Part shown: one piece after another, positions 1-7,316 of the stretch
How positions within the stretch are numbered: the first letter of the stretch is position 1
How the letters are laid out: each line of letters opens with the position of its first letter
NCBI GenBank assembly: GCA_963700735.1
Contig: CAVOYR010000009.1
Coordinates: 124,001-188,000 of the forward strand
Direction of reading: 5' to 3'
Origin: Anderseniella sp963700735
GTDB taxonomy: Bacteria > Pseudomonadota > Alphaproteobacteria > Rhizobiales > Aestuariivirgaceae
DNA: 64,000 nt
Notes under the pieces: model-generated
What the model was told of the DNA's origin: nothing
Databases searched by the model: none
Seen by the model: the letters and a program-made list of their open reading frames with translations, nothing else
Translations under genes and position numbers: made by a program

Positions 1-156
1 AATCGTCGTGCCGTCACCGTGCTTCAGTGTGAGGGTGCCCCGCGGACCGATCCGGTCGGCAAGTCCGGTCGCCAGCGGCTGCCGGCCCGCTTCGGGAAAC
101 AGCGACACCTTCAGCGAGGAGGAGCCTGCATTGAACGTGAGAATGGCACGGGTCAT
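1..156 (-). CDS. ackA: Acetate kinase, N-terminal part (cut by window edge)
   Basis: Only the first 52 residues are present; the gene runs out of the left edge. The N-terminus MTRAILTFNAGSSSLKVSLF is the first phosphate-binding strand-loop of the acetate/propionate kinase family (ASKHA fold), whose hallmark is NAGSSSLK. The enzyme interconverts acetyl phosphate and acetate with ADP/ATP in the cytoplasm. The start is the ATG whose complement lies at 154-156. Butyrate or propionate kinase relatives share this motif, so exact specificity is inferred. A LysR gene on the same strand ends about 90 bases upstream of it. Confidence 0.85.
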   Translation of the reverse strand, partial: MTRAILTFNAGSSSLKVSLFPEAGRQPLATGLADRIGPRGTLTLKHGDGTTI

Positions 157-249
157 TTCTCGCTTCCTGTCTATTGGCGAATGCAGGATCGTTGACACCT
201 GAGCATTTGCCCGTGCTGCATGACAACCATGAAACAGTCCGGCAGCAGA

Positions 250-1179
250 TCAGGCGCTGCCCACCGGGTCATCGTGGATGGCGCTGCCGAAGGCGCGCGA
301 CAGAAAGTCCACGAACGTCTTGGCTGCCGGCGACAGCGGGTGTCTGCGTGACCACGCGACGCCGACGTCCATGGTGGGAATGTCCTGGCTGACGTTGCGC
401 GTTTCGATGCGCTGGCCTTCCAGCGACCAGGGCCGGTATACCATGTCGGACAGCACCGTCACCCCCATGCCAGCCGCCACCATCGAGCGCACGGCCTCTA
501 CCGACGAGGTGTTGAACACCACCTGTGGCCGGGCATTTGCCTCTTCCCAGTAGCGCGCGGCGGTCTGGCTGGCTTCATCCACGTTGAGCATGATGTACGG
601 CTCCCGCGCGACGTCCTGCAACCTCACCTCGCTGGCAGACAGCAAGGGGTGTTCTGGCGGCACCCACAGCCTGCGGCGCGAGCGCAGCAATATCTCGTGG
701 GAAATGCCCGCCCGGTCGCGCAGGTTCGACACCAGCATCACGGCAAGATCGATCCGTCCGCGTGCCAGATCCTGTTCGATGTCGTCCCGGCGCTTCTCCA
801 GCAGTTCAACGCGAATGCGAGGGTAGGTGCGCCGGAAGCGGGCGTGGTGGCGGGGCAGGAAGTAGCCTGCAACGGTGTAGGTCACGCCAACGGCAATCGA
901 GCCCTGCTGCGTCGAGTCCTCGCTCAGCGGCGAACTGACGGCTTCGTTGACCGCGGCGATGATGTTGCGCGCATGCTGCAGGAACCGTGTGCCGTGCGCG
1001 GTCAGCACCACCCCGCCGGACGTGCGGTTGAACAGGACGGCACCCAGCGAGGCTTCCAGTTGCTTGATGGCCGCCGTCACCGCCGACTGCGAGACGTTCA
1101 ACTCAACCGCCGCTTGTGAAATCTGGCCGAAGTCTGCCGCCGCCACGAAATAGCGCACCTGCTTCACCGATATCGACAT
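250..1179 (-). CDS. LysR-family transcriptional regulator
   Basis: A 309-residue protein of normal LysR length. Residues 1-60 form the winged helix-turn-helix (MSISVKQVRYFVAAADFGQI, then SQAAVELNVSQSAVTAAIKQLE), followed by a LysR substrate-binding domain of the periplasmic-binding-protein fold. It is transcribed divergently from pxpA, with about 160 bases between the two start codons. This arrangement is typical of a LysR protein that controls the neighbouring operon in response to its substrate. That it regulates the pxp/biotin carboxylase operon is inference from position. No perfect operator palindrome was recognised in the gap. Confidence 0.9.
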   Translation of the reverse strand: MSISVKQVRYFVAAADFGQISQAAVELNVSQSAVTAAIKQLEASLGAVLFNRTSGGVVLTAHGTRFLQHARNIIAAVNEAVSSPLSEDSTQQGSIAVGVTYTVAGYFLPRHHARFRRTYPRIRVELLEKRRDDIEQDLARGRIDLAVMLVSNLRDRAGISHEILLRSRRRLWVPPEHPLLSASEVRLQDVAREPYIMLNVDEASQTAARYWEEANARPQVVFNTSSVEAVRSMVAAGMGVTVLSDMVYRPWSLEGQRIETRNVSQDIPTMDVGVAWSRRHPLSPAAKTFVDFLSRAFGSAIHDDPVGSA

Positions 1180-1338
1180 GTGCCGCCCCCCTCATTCCTT
1201 TCGATATCAATTTTTCAGATAACGCTAAACGGTTTTTCCCATTTTACAATACGAACAAGGTGTGCCCCAATTCCGCCACTAGTGTTTTTGGCTCGCGCAG
1301 CACGGGCTCGCGTAGCCGGTCATAAGGGAACACCCGTC

Positions 1339-2061
1339 ATGGCAGTCACCATCAATTGCGACATGGGCGAAGCGTTCGGCCTCTATCATATGGGCGATGA
1401 CGAAGCCCTGATGCCGCTCATCACGGTCGCCAACGTGGCGTGCGGCTTTCACGCATCGGACTTCAACCACATGCGCAGCACGGTGCAGCTTGCCAAACAG
1501 CACGGCGTGAAGGTGGGAGCGCATCCCTCACTGCCGGACCTGCAGGGGTTCGGGCGCCGCGAGATGAAGATCTCGCGCGAGGAAATGGCCAACTGCATCA
1601 TCTACCAGGTGGGGGCGCTAAAGGGCTTTCTCGAAGCCGAGGGCATGACGCTCAGCCATATCAAGCCGCATGGTTCGCTGTATGGCATGGCCGCGCGCCA
1701 GGAACACATTGCCCACGCGGTGTGCGACGCGGCGGATGTCTTCAAGGTGCCGCTGATGGGCATGACCGGCACGTTGCACGAAAAGATCTACCCCGAGCGC
1801 GGCCACAGCTTCGCTGCCGAATACTACGCCGACCTCGACTATGCCGACGACGGCTCGCTCATCGTCACCCGGGTGCACGATGCCAAGGATGCGCAGGAGG
1901 CGGGCCGCCGGTGCGTTCGCGCCATTGAGGAAGGGCTCACCAGCAGTATCGGCGGCAAGGACATCGTGGTGAAGTGCGAAAGCATTTGCGTGCACTCCGA
2001 CACGCCGAACGCGGTTGAGATTGCCACTGCCGTGCGCAACGCCGTCAAGCCCTACATGTGA
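1339..2061 (+). CDS. pxpA: 5-oxoprolinase subunit A, LamB/YcsF family
   Basis: A 240-residue protein of the LamB/YcsF family. The metal-binding and active-site signatures are all present: INCDMGEAFG (about residues 5-14), ANVACGFHASD (about 31-41), GAHPSLPDLQGFGRR (about 60-74) and IKPHGSLYG (about 108). In the PxpABC complex this subunit takes part in ATP-dependent opening of 5-oxoproline to glutamate. An in-frame GTG lies further upstream (1180), but the family N-terminus begins at the ATG at 1339, which follows a purine stretch (aaggga). First gene of the operon pxpA-BCCP-BC-pxpB-pxpC-bioY. With biotin enzymes next door, the substrate may be another lactam or amide. Confidence 0.9.
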   Translation: MAVTINCDMGEAFGLYHMGDDEALMPLITVANVACGFHASDFNHMRSTVQLAKQHGVKVGAHPSLPDLQGFGRREMKISREEMANCIIYQVGALKGFLEAEGMTLSHIKPHGSLYGMAARQEHIAHAVCDAADVFKVPLMGMTGTLHEKIYPERGHSFAAEYYADLDYADDGSLIVTRVHDAKDAQEAGRRCVRAIEEGLTSSIGGKDIVVKCESICVHSDTPNAVEIATAVRNAVKPYM

Positions 2062-2086
2062 TCAGACCTGAACCAGAGAGGACATC

Positions 2087-2329
2087 ATGGCAACCAAACA
2101 GATCCTGTCGCCGCTGCCAGGCACCTTCTACCGCAAGCCGTCACCAGACGCCAACTCCTTCAAGAATGACGGCGACGACGTGGCCGAAGGCGATGTCATC
2201 GGCCTCATCGAGGTGATGAAGTCGTTTCATGAGGTGAAGGCCGAGGTATCCGGCAAGAACGTCAGGTTCATTGCCGAGAACGAGGATGCCGTGATGGCGG
2301 GCGCGCCGCTGGCCGAAGTCGACGGTTAA
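2087..2329 (+). CDS. Short biotin carboxyl carrier protein
   Basis: An 80-residue stand-alone biotinyl/lipoyl domain. It carries the attachment hairpin EVMKSFHEV (about residues 43-51) with the acceptor lysine in VMKS instead of the AMKM of classical acetyl-CoA carboxylase AccB. The N-terminal extension of AccB is absent. It lies 25 bases after pxpA and 19 bases before the biotin carboxylase, so it is very likely the carboxyl carrier for that enzyme. Context suggests it serves a PxpBC-type carboxyltransferase, not fatty acid synthesis (inference). Lipoylation instead of biotinylation is possible from the fold alone, but the adjacent carboxylase and bioY argue for biotin. Confidence 0.85.
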   Translation: MATKQILSPLPGTFYRKPSPDANSFKNDGDDVAEGDVIGLIEVMKSFHEVKAEVSGKNVRFIAENEDAVMAGAPLAEVDG

Positions 2330-2348
2330 GGCGGACGCGGGAAAGCCC

Positions 2349-3713
2349 ATGGCCATCCGGAAACTGCTCATTGCCAATCGGGGCGAGATCGCCGTCCGCA
2401 TCATCCGGGCCGCGCGCGAGCTTGGCATCGCCACGGTGCAGGTACACTCGGACGCCGATACCGAGTCGCTGGCGGTTCAGATCGCAGACGAGGCAGTCAA
2501 CATCGGGCCACCGCAAGCTGCCAAGTCGTACCTGAACATCCAGGCGATCATTGCAGCGGCGAAGCAAACCGGCTGTGATGCGGTGCACCCGGGCTATGGG
2601 TTCCTGGCCGAGAACGCAGGCTTTGCCGATGCCGTCGCCGAAGCCGGGCTGACGTTCGTTGGCCCGTCCGGCAATGCCATCCGGCTGATGGGCGACAAGG
2701 TATCGGCCCGCGTGGCTGCCATGAAGGCCGGTGTGCCGACTGTGCCGGGCAGCGATGGCCGCGTCGAGGACGACGAGGAGGCAAAAAGGGTCATCGCCAA
2801 GATCGGCTTTCCCGCCATGATCAAGGCGGCTGCCGGTGGCGGCGGGCGCGGCATCCGCATCGTGCAGGACAAGCCCGAGTTCGACCGCATGTTGCCGCAA
2901 GCCCGTGCCGAGGCGCAGGCCGCGTTCGGCGACGGCGGGCTGTACATCGAAAAGGTCATCACGAAGGCCCGTCATATCGAGGTGCAGGTGCTGGGCGACG
3001 GCAAGCGCGCCATCCATTGCTTCGAGCGGGAATGCTCGTTGCAGCGCCGCCGCCAGAAGGTCTGGGAGGAGGCACCTGCCGTCAACCTGCCGGACGATGT
3101 GCGCCAGAACCTGTGCGCCAGCGCCGTTGCCCTTGCCGAAGCGGTGAACTACCAGGGCGCGGGCACCGTCGAGTACCTCTATGACGATGCAACCCGCGAG
3201 TTCTATTTCATCGAGATGAACACCCGCATCCAGGTCGAGCACCCGGTAACGGAATGGGTCACCGGCATCGACCTTGTGCGCGAGATGCTGCGCATTGCGG
3301 GCGGCGAACCGCTGCGGCTGTCGCAGTCCGACGTGAAGCTGCGCGGCCACGCCATCGAGGTGCGCCTCAACGCCGAGGACCCGACCAACAACTTCATGCC
3401 GTTCCCGGGCAAGGTGACGGACCTGCGCATTCCGGGCGGGCCCGGCGTTCGCTTCGATTCCATGCTCTACGTGGGCTACCAGATCCCGCCGTTCTACGAC
3501 TCGCTGCTGGCCAAGCTGATCGTCTGGGACGAGGACCGCGCGTCGGCCATCGCGCGGCTCGACCGGGCGCTGGCGGAGCTGGAAATCGGCGGGCTGAAGA
3601 CCACAAAGCCGCTGTTTCGCGCACTTGCCGCCGACAAGACCGTCCAGGGCGGCGACTTTCATACCCGCTGGCTGGAAGGCTGGCTGGACGACAACGCAGC
3701 AAAATTGACCTGA
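2349..3713 (+). CDS. Biotin carboxylase (AccC-like)
   Basis: A 454-residue protein with the full biotin carboxylase layout: N-terminal domain (MAIRKLLIANRGEIAVRIIR), ATP-grasp domain with the glycine-rich loop AAAGGGGRGIRIV (about residues 159-171) and the catalytic stretch FIEMNTRIQVEHPVTEW, and the C-terminal biotin carboxylase domain. Family length is about 450. It carboxylates biotin on a carrier protein using ATP and bicarbonate. It sits between a mini carrier protein and pxpBC, with no acyl-CoA carboxyltransferase gene nearby. It is therefore probably the carboxylase half of a split urea-carboxylase-like enzyme rather than the fatty-acid AccC. The name accC should not be assumed. Confidence 0.92.
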   Translation: MAIRKLLIANRGEIAVRIIRAARELGIATVQVHSDADTESLAVQIADEAVNIGPPQAAKSYLNIQAIIAAAKQTGCDAVHPGYGFLAENAGFADAVAEAGLTFVGPSGNAIRLMGDKVSARVAAMKAGVPTVPGSDGRVEDDEEAKRVIAKIGFPAMIKAAAGGGGRGIRIVQDKPEFDRMLPQARAEAQAAFGDGGLYIEKVITKARHIEVQVLGDGKRAIHCFERECSLQRRRQKVWEEAPAVNLPDDVRQNLCASAVALAEAVNYQGAGTVEYLYDDATREFYFIEMNTRIQVEHPVTEWVTGIDLVREMLRIAGGEPLRLSQSDVKLRGHAIEVRLNAEDPTNNFMPFPGKVTDLRIPGGPGVRFDSMLYVGYQIPPFYDSLLAKLIVWDEDRASAIARLDRALAELEIGGLKTTKPLFRALAADKTVQGGDFHTRWLEGWLDDNAAKLT

Positions 3714-3737
3714 TCTGACACAAGGAAGGAACAGGAT

Positions 3738-4613
3738 ATGGGAGCGAGATACACGTTTGGAGGCGACGAGCACGTCTTCGTCGAGGTTGGCGAGGAGATG
3801 TCGCTTGGCGCGTTCTTCAAGAGCCTGTCGATCACCAACGCGGTGCGCGACAGCAACATCAGGGGCGTGACCGAAATCTGTCCGGCCAACGCCTCGTTCC
3901 AGATCAAGTTCGACCCGGACAAGATCAAGCCCGACGACATGATGCGGGAACTGAAGCGCCTGGAAGAACAGGCCGGCGGTGGCGGCGATGCCAGCATCAA
4001 GACGCGGATCATGGAGATCCCGGTCTACTACCAGGACCCGTGGACCCATGAAACGCTGATGCGGTTCCGTGAACGCCACCAGGACCCGAAGTCGACCGAC
4101 ATCGAGTACGCCGCGCGCATCAACAACTTCGCCACCGTCGACGACTTCATCGCCGCGCACGCCGGTGCGCCGTGGTTCGTGTCGATGGTCGGTTTCGTCT
4201 CCGGCTTGCCGTTCCTCTACCAGATGGTCGAGCGGCAGCGCCAGATCGAGGTGCCGAAGTATCTCCGCCCACGCACCGATACACCAAAACTTACAGTAGG
4301 TTACGGTGGTTGCTTCTCGTGCATCTACTCGGTGCGCGGCGCAGGCGGCTACCAGATGTTCGGCATCACGCCAATGCCGATTTATGACCCCACCCAGCAG
4401 ACCAACTACCTGAAGGACTTCATGTGCCTGTTCAACCCTGGCGACATCGTCAAGTGGAAGCCGATCGGGCGCGACGAATATGATCAGACGGTGGCTGATG
4501 TAGAAGCCAACAAATACACGCCGCTGATCCGCGACGTGGAGTTCTCGCTGGCCGACTTCCAGTCCGACATCGACGGGTACAACAAGAAGCTGATGGAGGC
4601 GCTCCATGCTTAA
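3738..4613 (+). CDS. pxpB: PxpB/KipI-type subunit (allophanate hydrolase subunit 1 family)
   Basis: A 291-residue member of the KipI/AHS1 family. The C-terminal half contains the family core around YGGCFSCIYSVRGAGGYQMF (about residues 188-207). Together with PxpC it forms the PxpBC complex; both halves are homologous to the carboxyltransferase domain of urea carboxylase. It follows the biotin carboxylase by 24 bases and its last eight bases overlap the start of pxpC, so the two are translationally coupled. At 291 residues it is longer than the roughly 240-residue Bacillus KipI; the extra N-terminal part contains an acidic tract. Substrate specificity is unknown. Confidence 0.85.
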   Translation: MGARYTFGGDEHVFVEVGEEMSLGAFFKSLSITNAVRDSNIRGVTEICPANASFQIKFDPDKIKPDDMMRELKRLEEQAGGGGDASIKTRIMEIPVYYQDPWTHETLMRFRERHQDPKSTDIEYAARINNFATVDDFIAAHAGAPWFVSMVGFVSGLPFLYQMVERQRQIEVPKYLRPRTDTPKLTVGYGGCFSCIYSVRGAGGYQMFGITPMPIYDPTQQTNYLKDFMCLFNPGDIVKWKPIGRDEYDQTVADVEANKYTPLIRDVEFSLADFQSDIDGYNKKLMEALHA

Positions 4614-5574
4614 GGTCATCAAGCCGGGTCTTGCCACCACCGTCCAGGACCTTGGCCGTCCGGGCTATTATCACCTCGGCATTCCTCAGTCGGGCGGCAT
4701 GGACCGGCTGGCCCTGCGCTCGGCCAACATGCTGGTCGGCAATGATGAAGGCGCTGCCGTGCTCGAAGCCGTGTTCATCGGCCCCGAGCTCGAGTTCACC
4801 AATGATGCCACCGTCGCGGTGACCGGCGCGGAAATGCCGGTCAAGCTCGATGGCGAGGAAAAGCCCGGCTGGACCAGCTTCGCCGTGAAGAAGGGGCAGG
4901 TGCTGTCGTTCGGCTATCTCAAGACCGGCGCGCGCATCTACATCGCGGTGTCTGGCGGCATTGACGTGCCGCTGGCGCTGGGCTCGCGCTCGACCTACGC
5001 CATCGGCGCGCTGGGCGGTTTCAAGGGCCGTGCAATTGCGGCCGGCGACGAATTGCCGGTGGGCAAGGGAGCAGGGGCCGCCGAAGGCCGCTCGGTGCCG
5101 AAGGACCTTCGCCGTGCGCCCGGTGCCACGGCAGAACTGCGCGTGTTGCCGGGCCTGTACTGGCACCGCGTCACCGAGGCCTCGCAGAAGGGCTTCTTCA
5201 ACGACACCTGGAAGGTGGCACCCGAAGCCGACCGCATGGGGTACCGCTTCAGGGGCGGCACGCCGCTTGAGTTCGAACCGCGCGAGCAGCCGTTCGGGGC
5301 CGGGTCCGACCCGTCCAACATCGTGGATGCCTGCTACCCGTACGGCTCGATCCAGGTGCCAGGCGGCACCGAACCCATCGTGCTGCACCGCGATGCGGTG
5401 TCCGGCGGCGGCTACTTCATGATCGGCACGATCATTTCAGCCGACATGGACCTGATCGGCCAGTTGCAGCCGAACACGCCAACCAAATTCGTCAAGGTGG
5501 ACATGGATGAAGCCCTCAAGGCCCGCCATCACCGCCAGGGCCTGCTAGACAAGATCAGGGCCGCTTTGGCCTGA
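4606..5574 (+). CDS. pxpC: PxpC/KipA-type biotin-dependent carboxyltransferase family protein
   Basis: A 322-residue protein of the KipA/AHS2 family, starting MLKVIKPGLATTVQDLGRPG, the diagnostic N-terminus (GLxTTVQDxGRxG). Further family marks are QSGGMDRLALRSANMLVGN and the C-terminal TKFVKVDMDEALKARH. The fold is that of the carboxyltransferase domain of urea carboxylase. The ATG lies inside the end of pxpB, showing coupling. With the carrier and carboxylase upstream it completes a plausible three-part carboxylase; with PxpA it matches a 5-oxoprolinase complex. Which of the two chemistries applies here cannot be decided from sequence. Confidence 0.88.
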   Translation: MLKVIKPGLATTVQDLGRPGYYHLGIPQSGGMDRLALRSANMLVGNDEGAAVLEAVFIGPELEFTNDATVAVTGAEMPVKLDGEEKPGWTSFAVKKGQVLSFGYLKTGARIYIAVSGGIDVPLALGSRSTYAIGALGGFKGRAIAAGDELPVGKGAGAAEGRSVPKDLRRAPGATAELRVLPGLYWHRVTEASQKGFFNDTWKVAPEADRMGYRFRGGTPLEFEPREQPFGAGSDPSNIVDACYPYGSIQVPGGTEPIVLHRDAVSGGGYFMIGTIISADMDLIGQLQPNTPTKFVKVDMDEALKARHHRQGLLDKIRAALA

Positions 5575-5593
5575 ACCTGAAAGGATTGACACC

Positions 5594-6151
5594 ATGACCA
5601 CGACTCTCGCCAGCCGGCTTTGGCCGCAATCTTCCGCCAGCCTGTTGAACCAGGTGCTCCTCGTTGCCGGTGGCACCGTGGCACTGGCCGTTTCCGCCAA
5701 GGTCCAAGTACCATTCTGGCCGGTGCCGATGACACTTCAGACGTTGGTTGTGCTGCTGATCGGCGCGTCCTATGGGGCGCGGCTTGGCGGCATCACGCTG
5801 GCCACTTACCTGGCGCAAGGCGCATTGGGCCTGCCGGTTTTTGCCACCGGTGCCGGGCTTGCCTACATGGCCGGCCCCACCGGCGGGTATCTTGCCGGGT
5901 TCCTGGTGGCAGCCGTGCTGGTCGGCTGGCTGGTCGACAAGGGACTTGGCCGCACCGTGTGGACGGCGCTTGCGGCAATGGTGGCAGGTCTTGCCGTGAT
6001 CTATGGCCTGGGGTTGGGTTGGCTTGCCGGCTTCACCGGGCTGGAGAAGGCCGTGACGCTTGGCCTGATGCCGTTCCTTCCGGCAGAGGCCGTCAAGCTG
6101 GCGCTGGCCGCGCTGTTGCTGCCCGCCGCCTGGAAGCGCGTTCGCGGTTGA
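5594..6151 (+). CDS. bioY: Biotin transporter BioY (S component)
   Basis: A 185-residue, strongly hydrophobic protein with about six membrane segments and the BioY core VPFWPVPMTLQTLVVLLIGA (residues 38-57) and GPTGGYLAGF (about 96-105). BioY is the biotin-binding S component of ECF importers and can work alone in some Proteobacteria; no EcfA/T genes are visible here. It lies 19 bases after pxpC as the last gene of the operon, which ties biotin uptake to the biotin carboxylase and carrier encoded just upstream. It converges on the araC-type gene. Confidence 0.93.
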   Translation: MTTTLASRLWPQSSASLLNQVLLVAGGTVALAVSAKVQVPFWPVPMTLQTLVVLLIGASYGARLGGITLATYLAQGALGLPVFATGAGLAYMAGPTGGYLAGFLVAAVLVGWLVDKGLGRTVWTALAAMVAGLAVIYGLGLGWLAGFTGLEKAVTLGLMPFLPAEAVKLALAALLLPAAWKRVRG

Positions 6152-6168
6152 ACCATTGCAAGTCGCCG

Positions 6169-7131
6169 TCAGCCCCCATGGCGCTGGCGGCGCTGCATCC
6201 TGAAATCCTTTGGCGAAAGGCCGAAATGAGTCCTGAACGCGCGAGAGAACTGAGCCTGGTCGGAGAAGCCCCACTGGTAGGCAATCTCGGCGATGGATTG
6301 GTGATTGGACGGGTCGCTCAGGTCTTCCCGGCAGCCGTTCAGGCGCTGGTCGCGGATCCACTGGCCAAGCGTCTGGTTGGTATCGCGGAACAGTTCGTGC
6401 AGGTAGCGGGTCGAGATACCGCACGCCCGCGCGATGGCCTCGGGCGCGAGGTCCGGGTTGCTGATGGACGACCGTACGAAACTCTCGATGCGCGTCAGGT
6501 GAGCTTCGCGCACCGACGAGTTGCCCGCCGTCAGCGTGCGCTCGTCTGCGCGCAGCGACAGCGCCAGCAGGTCGATCAGTTGCTGGCCTACCGTAAGGCG
6601 AACCTCGTGGGTCATGGTGTCGAAGCGCTGCGGAATGTGGTGCAGCATGTCGACGAACAGTCCTCCCGCACCATTGTTGGCATCGAACTGCATCGAGCAG
6701 AACCTGCCGGGCGAGCGGATGCGTCCGGCAAGGGCGGCAGCGCCCACCTTGACTACCCACAGGTCCGCCGCCGTGGCGTGGGAAAACTCGTAGGGCTCGT
6801 CGGAGCGCTCGATGATGAACCCGCCGGGGTTGCAGCGGACGTCCTTGCCGCATTGCGAGAAGTGGACCTCGGAAATTGCCGGGATGGTGATCAGGAAATC
6901 TTCCGCGGTATCGTGCACGAGGTGTCGCGGCATGCGCCGGTACATGGTGCCTTCCGCCGTCAGCCGCGACAGAGACACGTCGCCAAGCTGCCAGTTGACC
7001 AGTTCGCCGTTGAAACGGTCGCTGGCGGTGAACTGTATGTCGAGCGGAAAGTAGGTCTCGGCAATGGCCTGATGCCAGTGGCGGCTGCGGCTGGCCGGTG
7101 CAACGCCCGTGGTCGTGATCACGCTTTTCAT
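6169..7131 (-). CDS. AraC-family transcriptional regulator
   Basis: A 320-residue regulator. Residues 1-190 look like the AraC-binding-like cupin domain (PF14525 type; GGFIIERSDEPYEFSH fits its core). The C-terminal 100 residues are the double helix-turn-helix AraC domain with IARACGISTRYLHELFRD and IAEIAYQWGFSDQAQFSRAF. It is divergent from hyuB with about 185 bases between starts, so it is the obvious candidate activator of the hyuBA-liv operon (inference). Its 3' end faces the end of bioY with a gap of 17 bases. No inducer can be named. Confidence 0.9.
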   Translation of the reverse strand: MKSVITTTGVAPASRSRHWHQAIAETYFPLDIQFTASDRFNGELVNWQLGDVSLSRLTAEGTMYRRMPRHLVHDTAEDFLITIPAISEVHFSQCGKDVRCNPGGFIIERSDEPYEFSHATAADLWVVKVGAAALAGRIRSPGRFCSMQFDANNGAGGLFVDMLHHIPQRFDTMTHEVRLTVGQQLIDLLALSLRADERTLTAGNSSVREAHLTRIESFVRSSISNPDLAPEAIARACGISTRYLHELFRDTNQTLGQWIRDQRLNGCREDLSDPSNHQSIAEIAYQWGFSDQAQFSRAFRTHFGLSPKDFRMQRRQRHGG

Positions 7132-7316
7132 CGGTTCGGCACTCCCTCGAAATCAAGCTTATGGCGCGTTTTGGGCGCGCGCAATGGCTGGCAGGGCGAG
7201 TGCGCTGGCAGTCAACAGACGGTTCACCCTGCATCAAGACGGCGCGCCGGAATGCACCATACGCTTCATGTCAGAGGCATGCCGTCAGGCATTGGCCGCA
7301 ACATGGAGGTGAACTC

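Noticed and set aside
2268..4640. A 790-codon open frame antisense to the biotin carboxylase and pxpB
   Set aside because: Open only because of high GC at third positions of the real genes. It has no domain signal and the plus-strand genes are certain.
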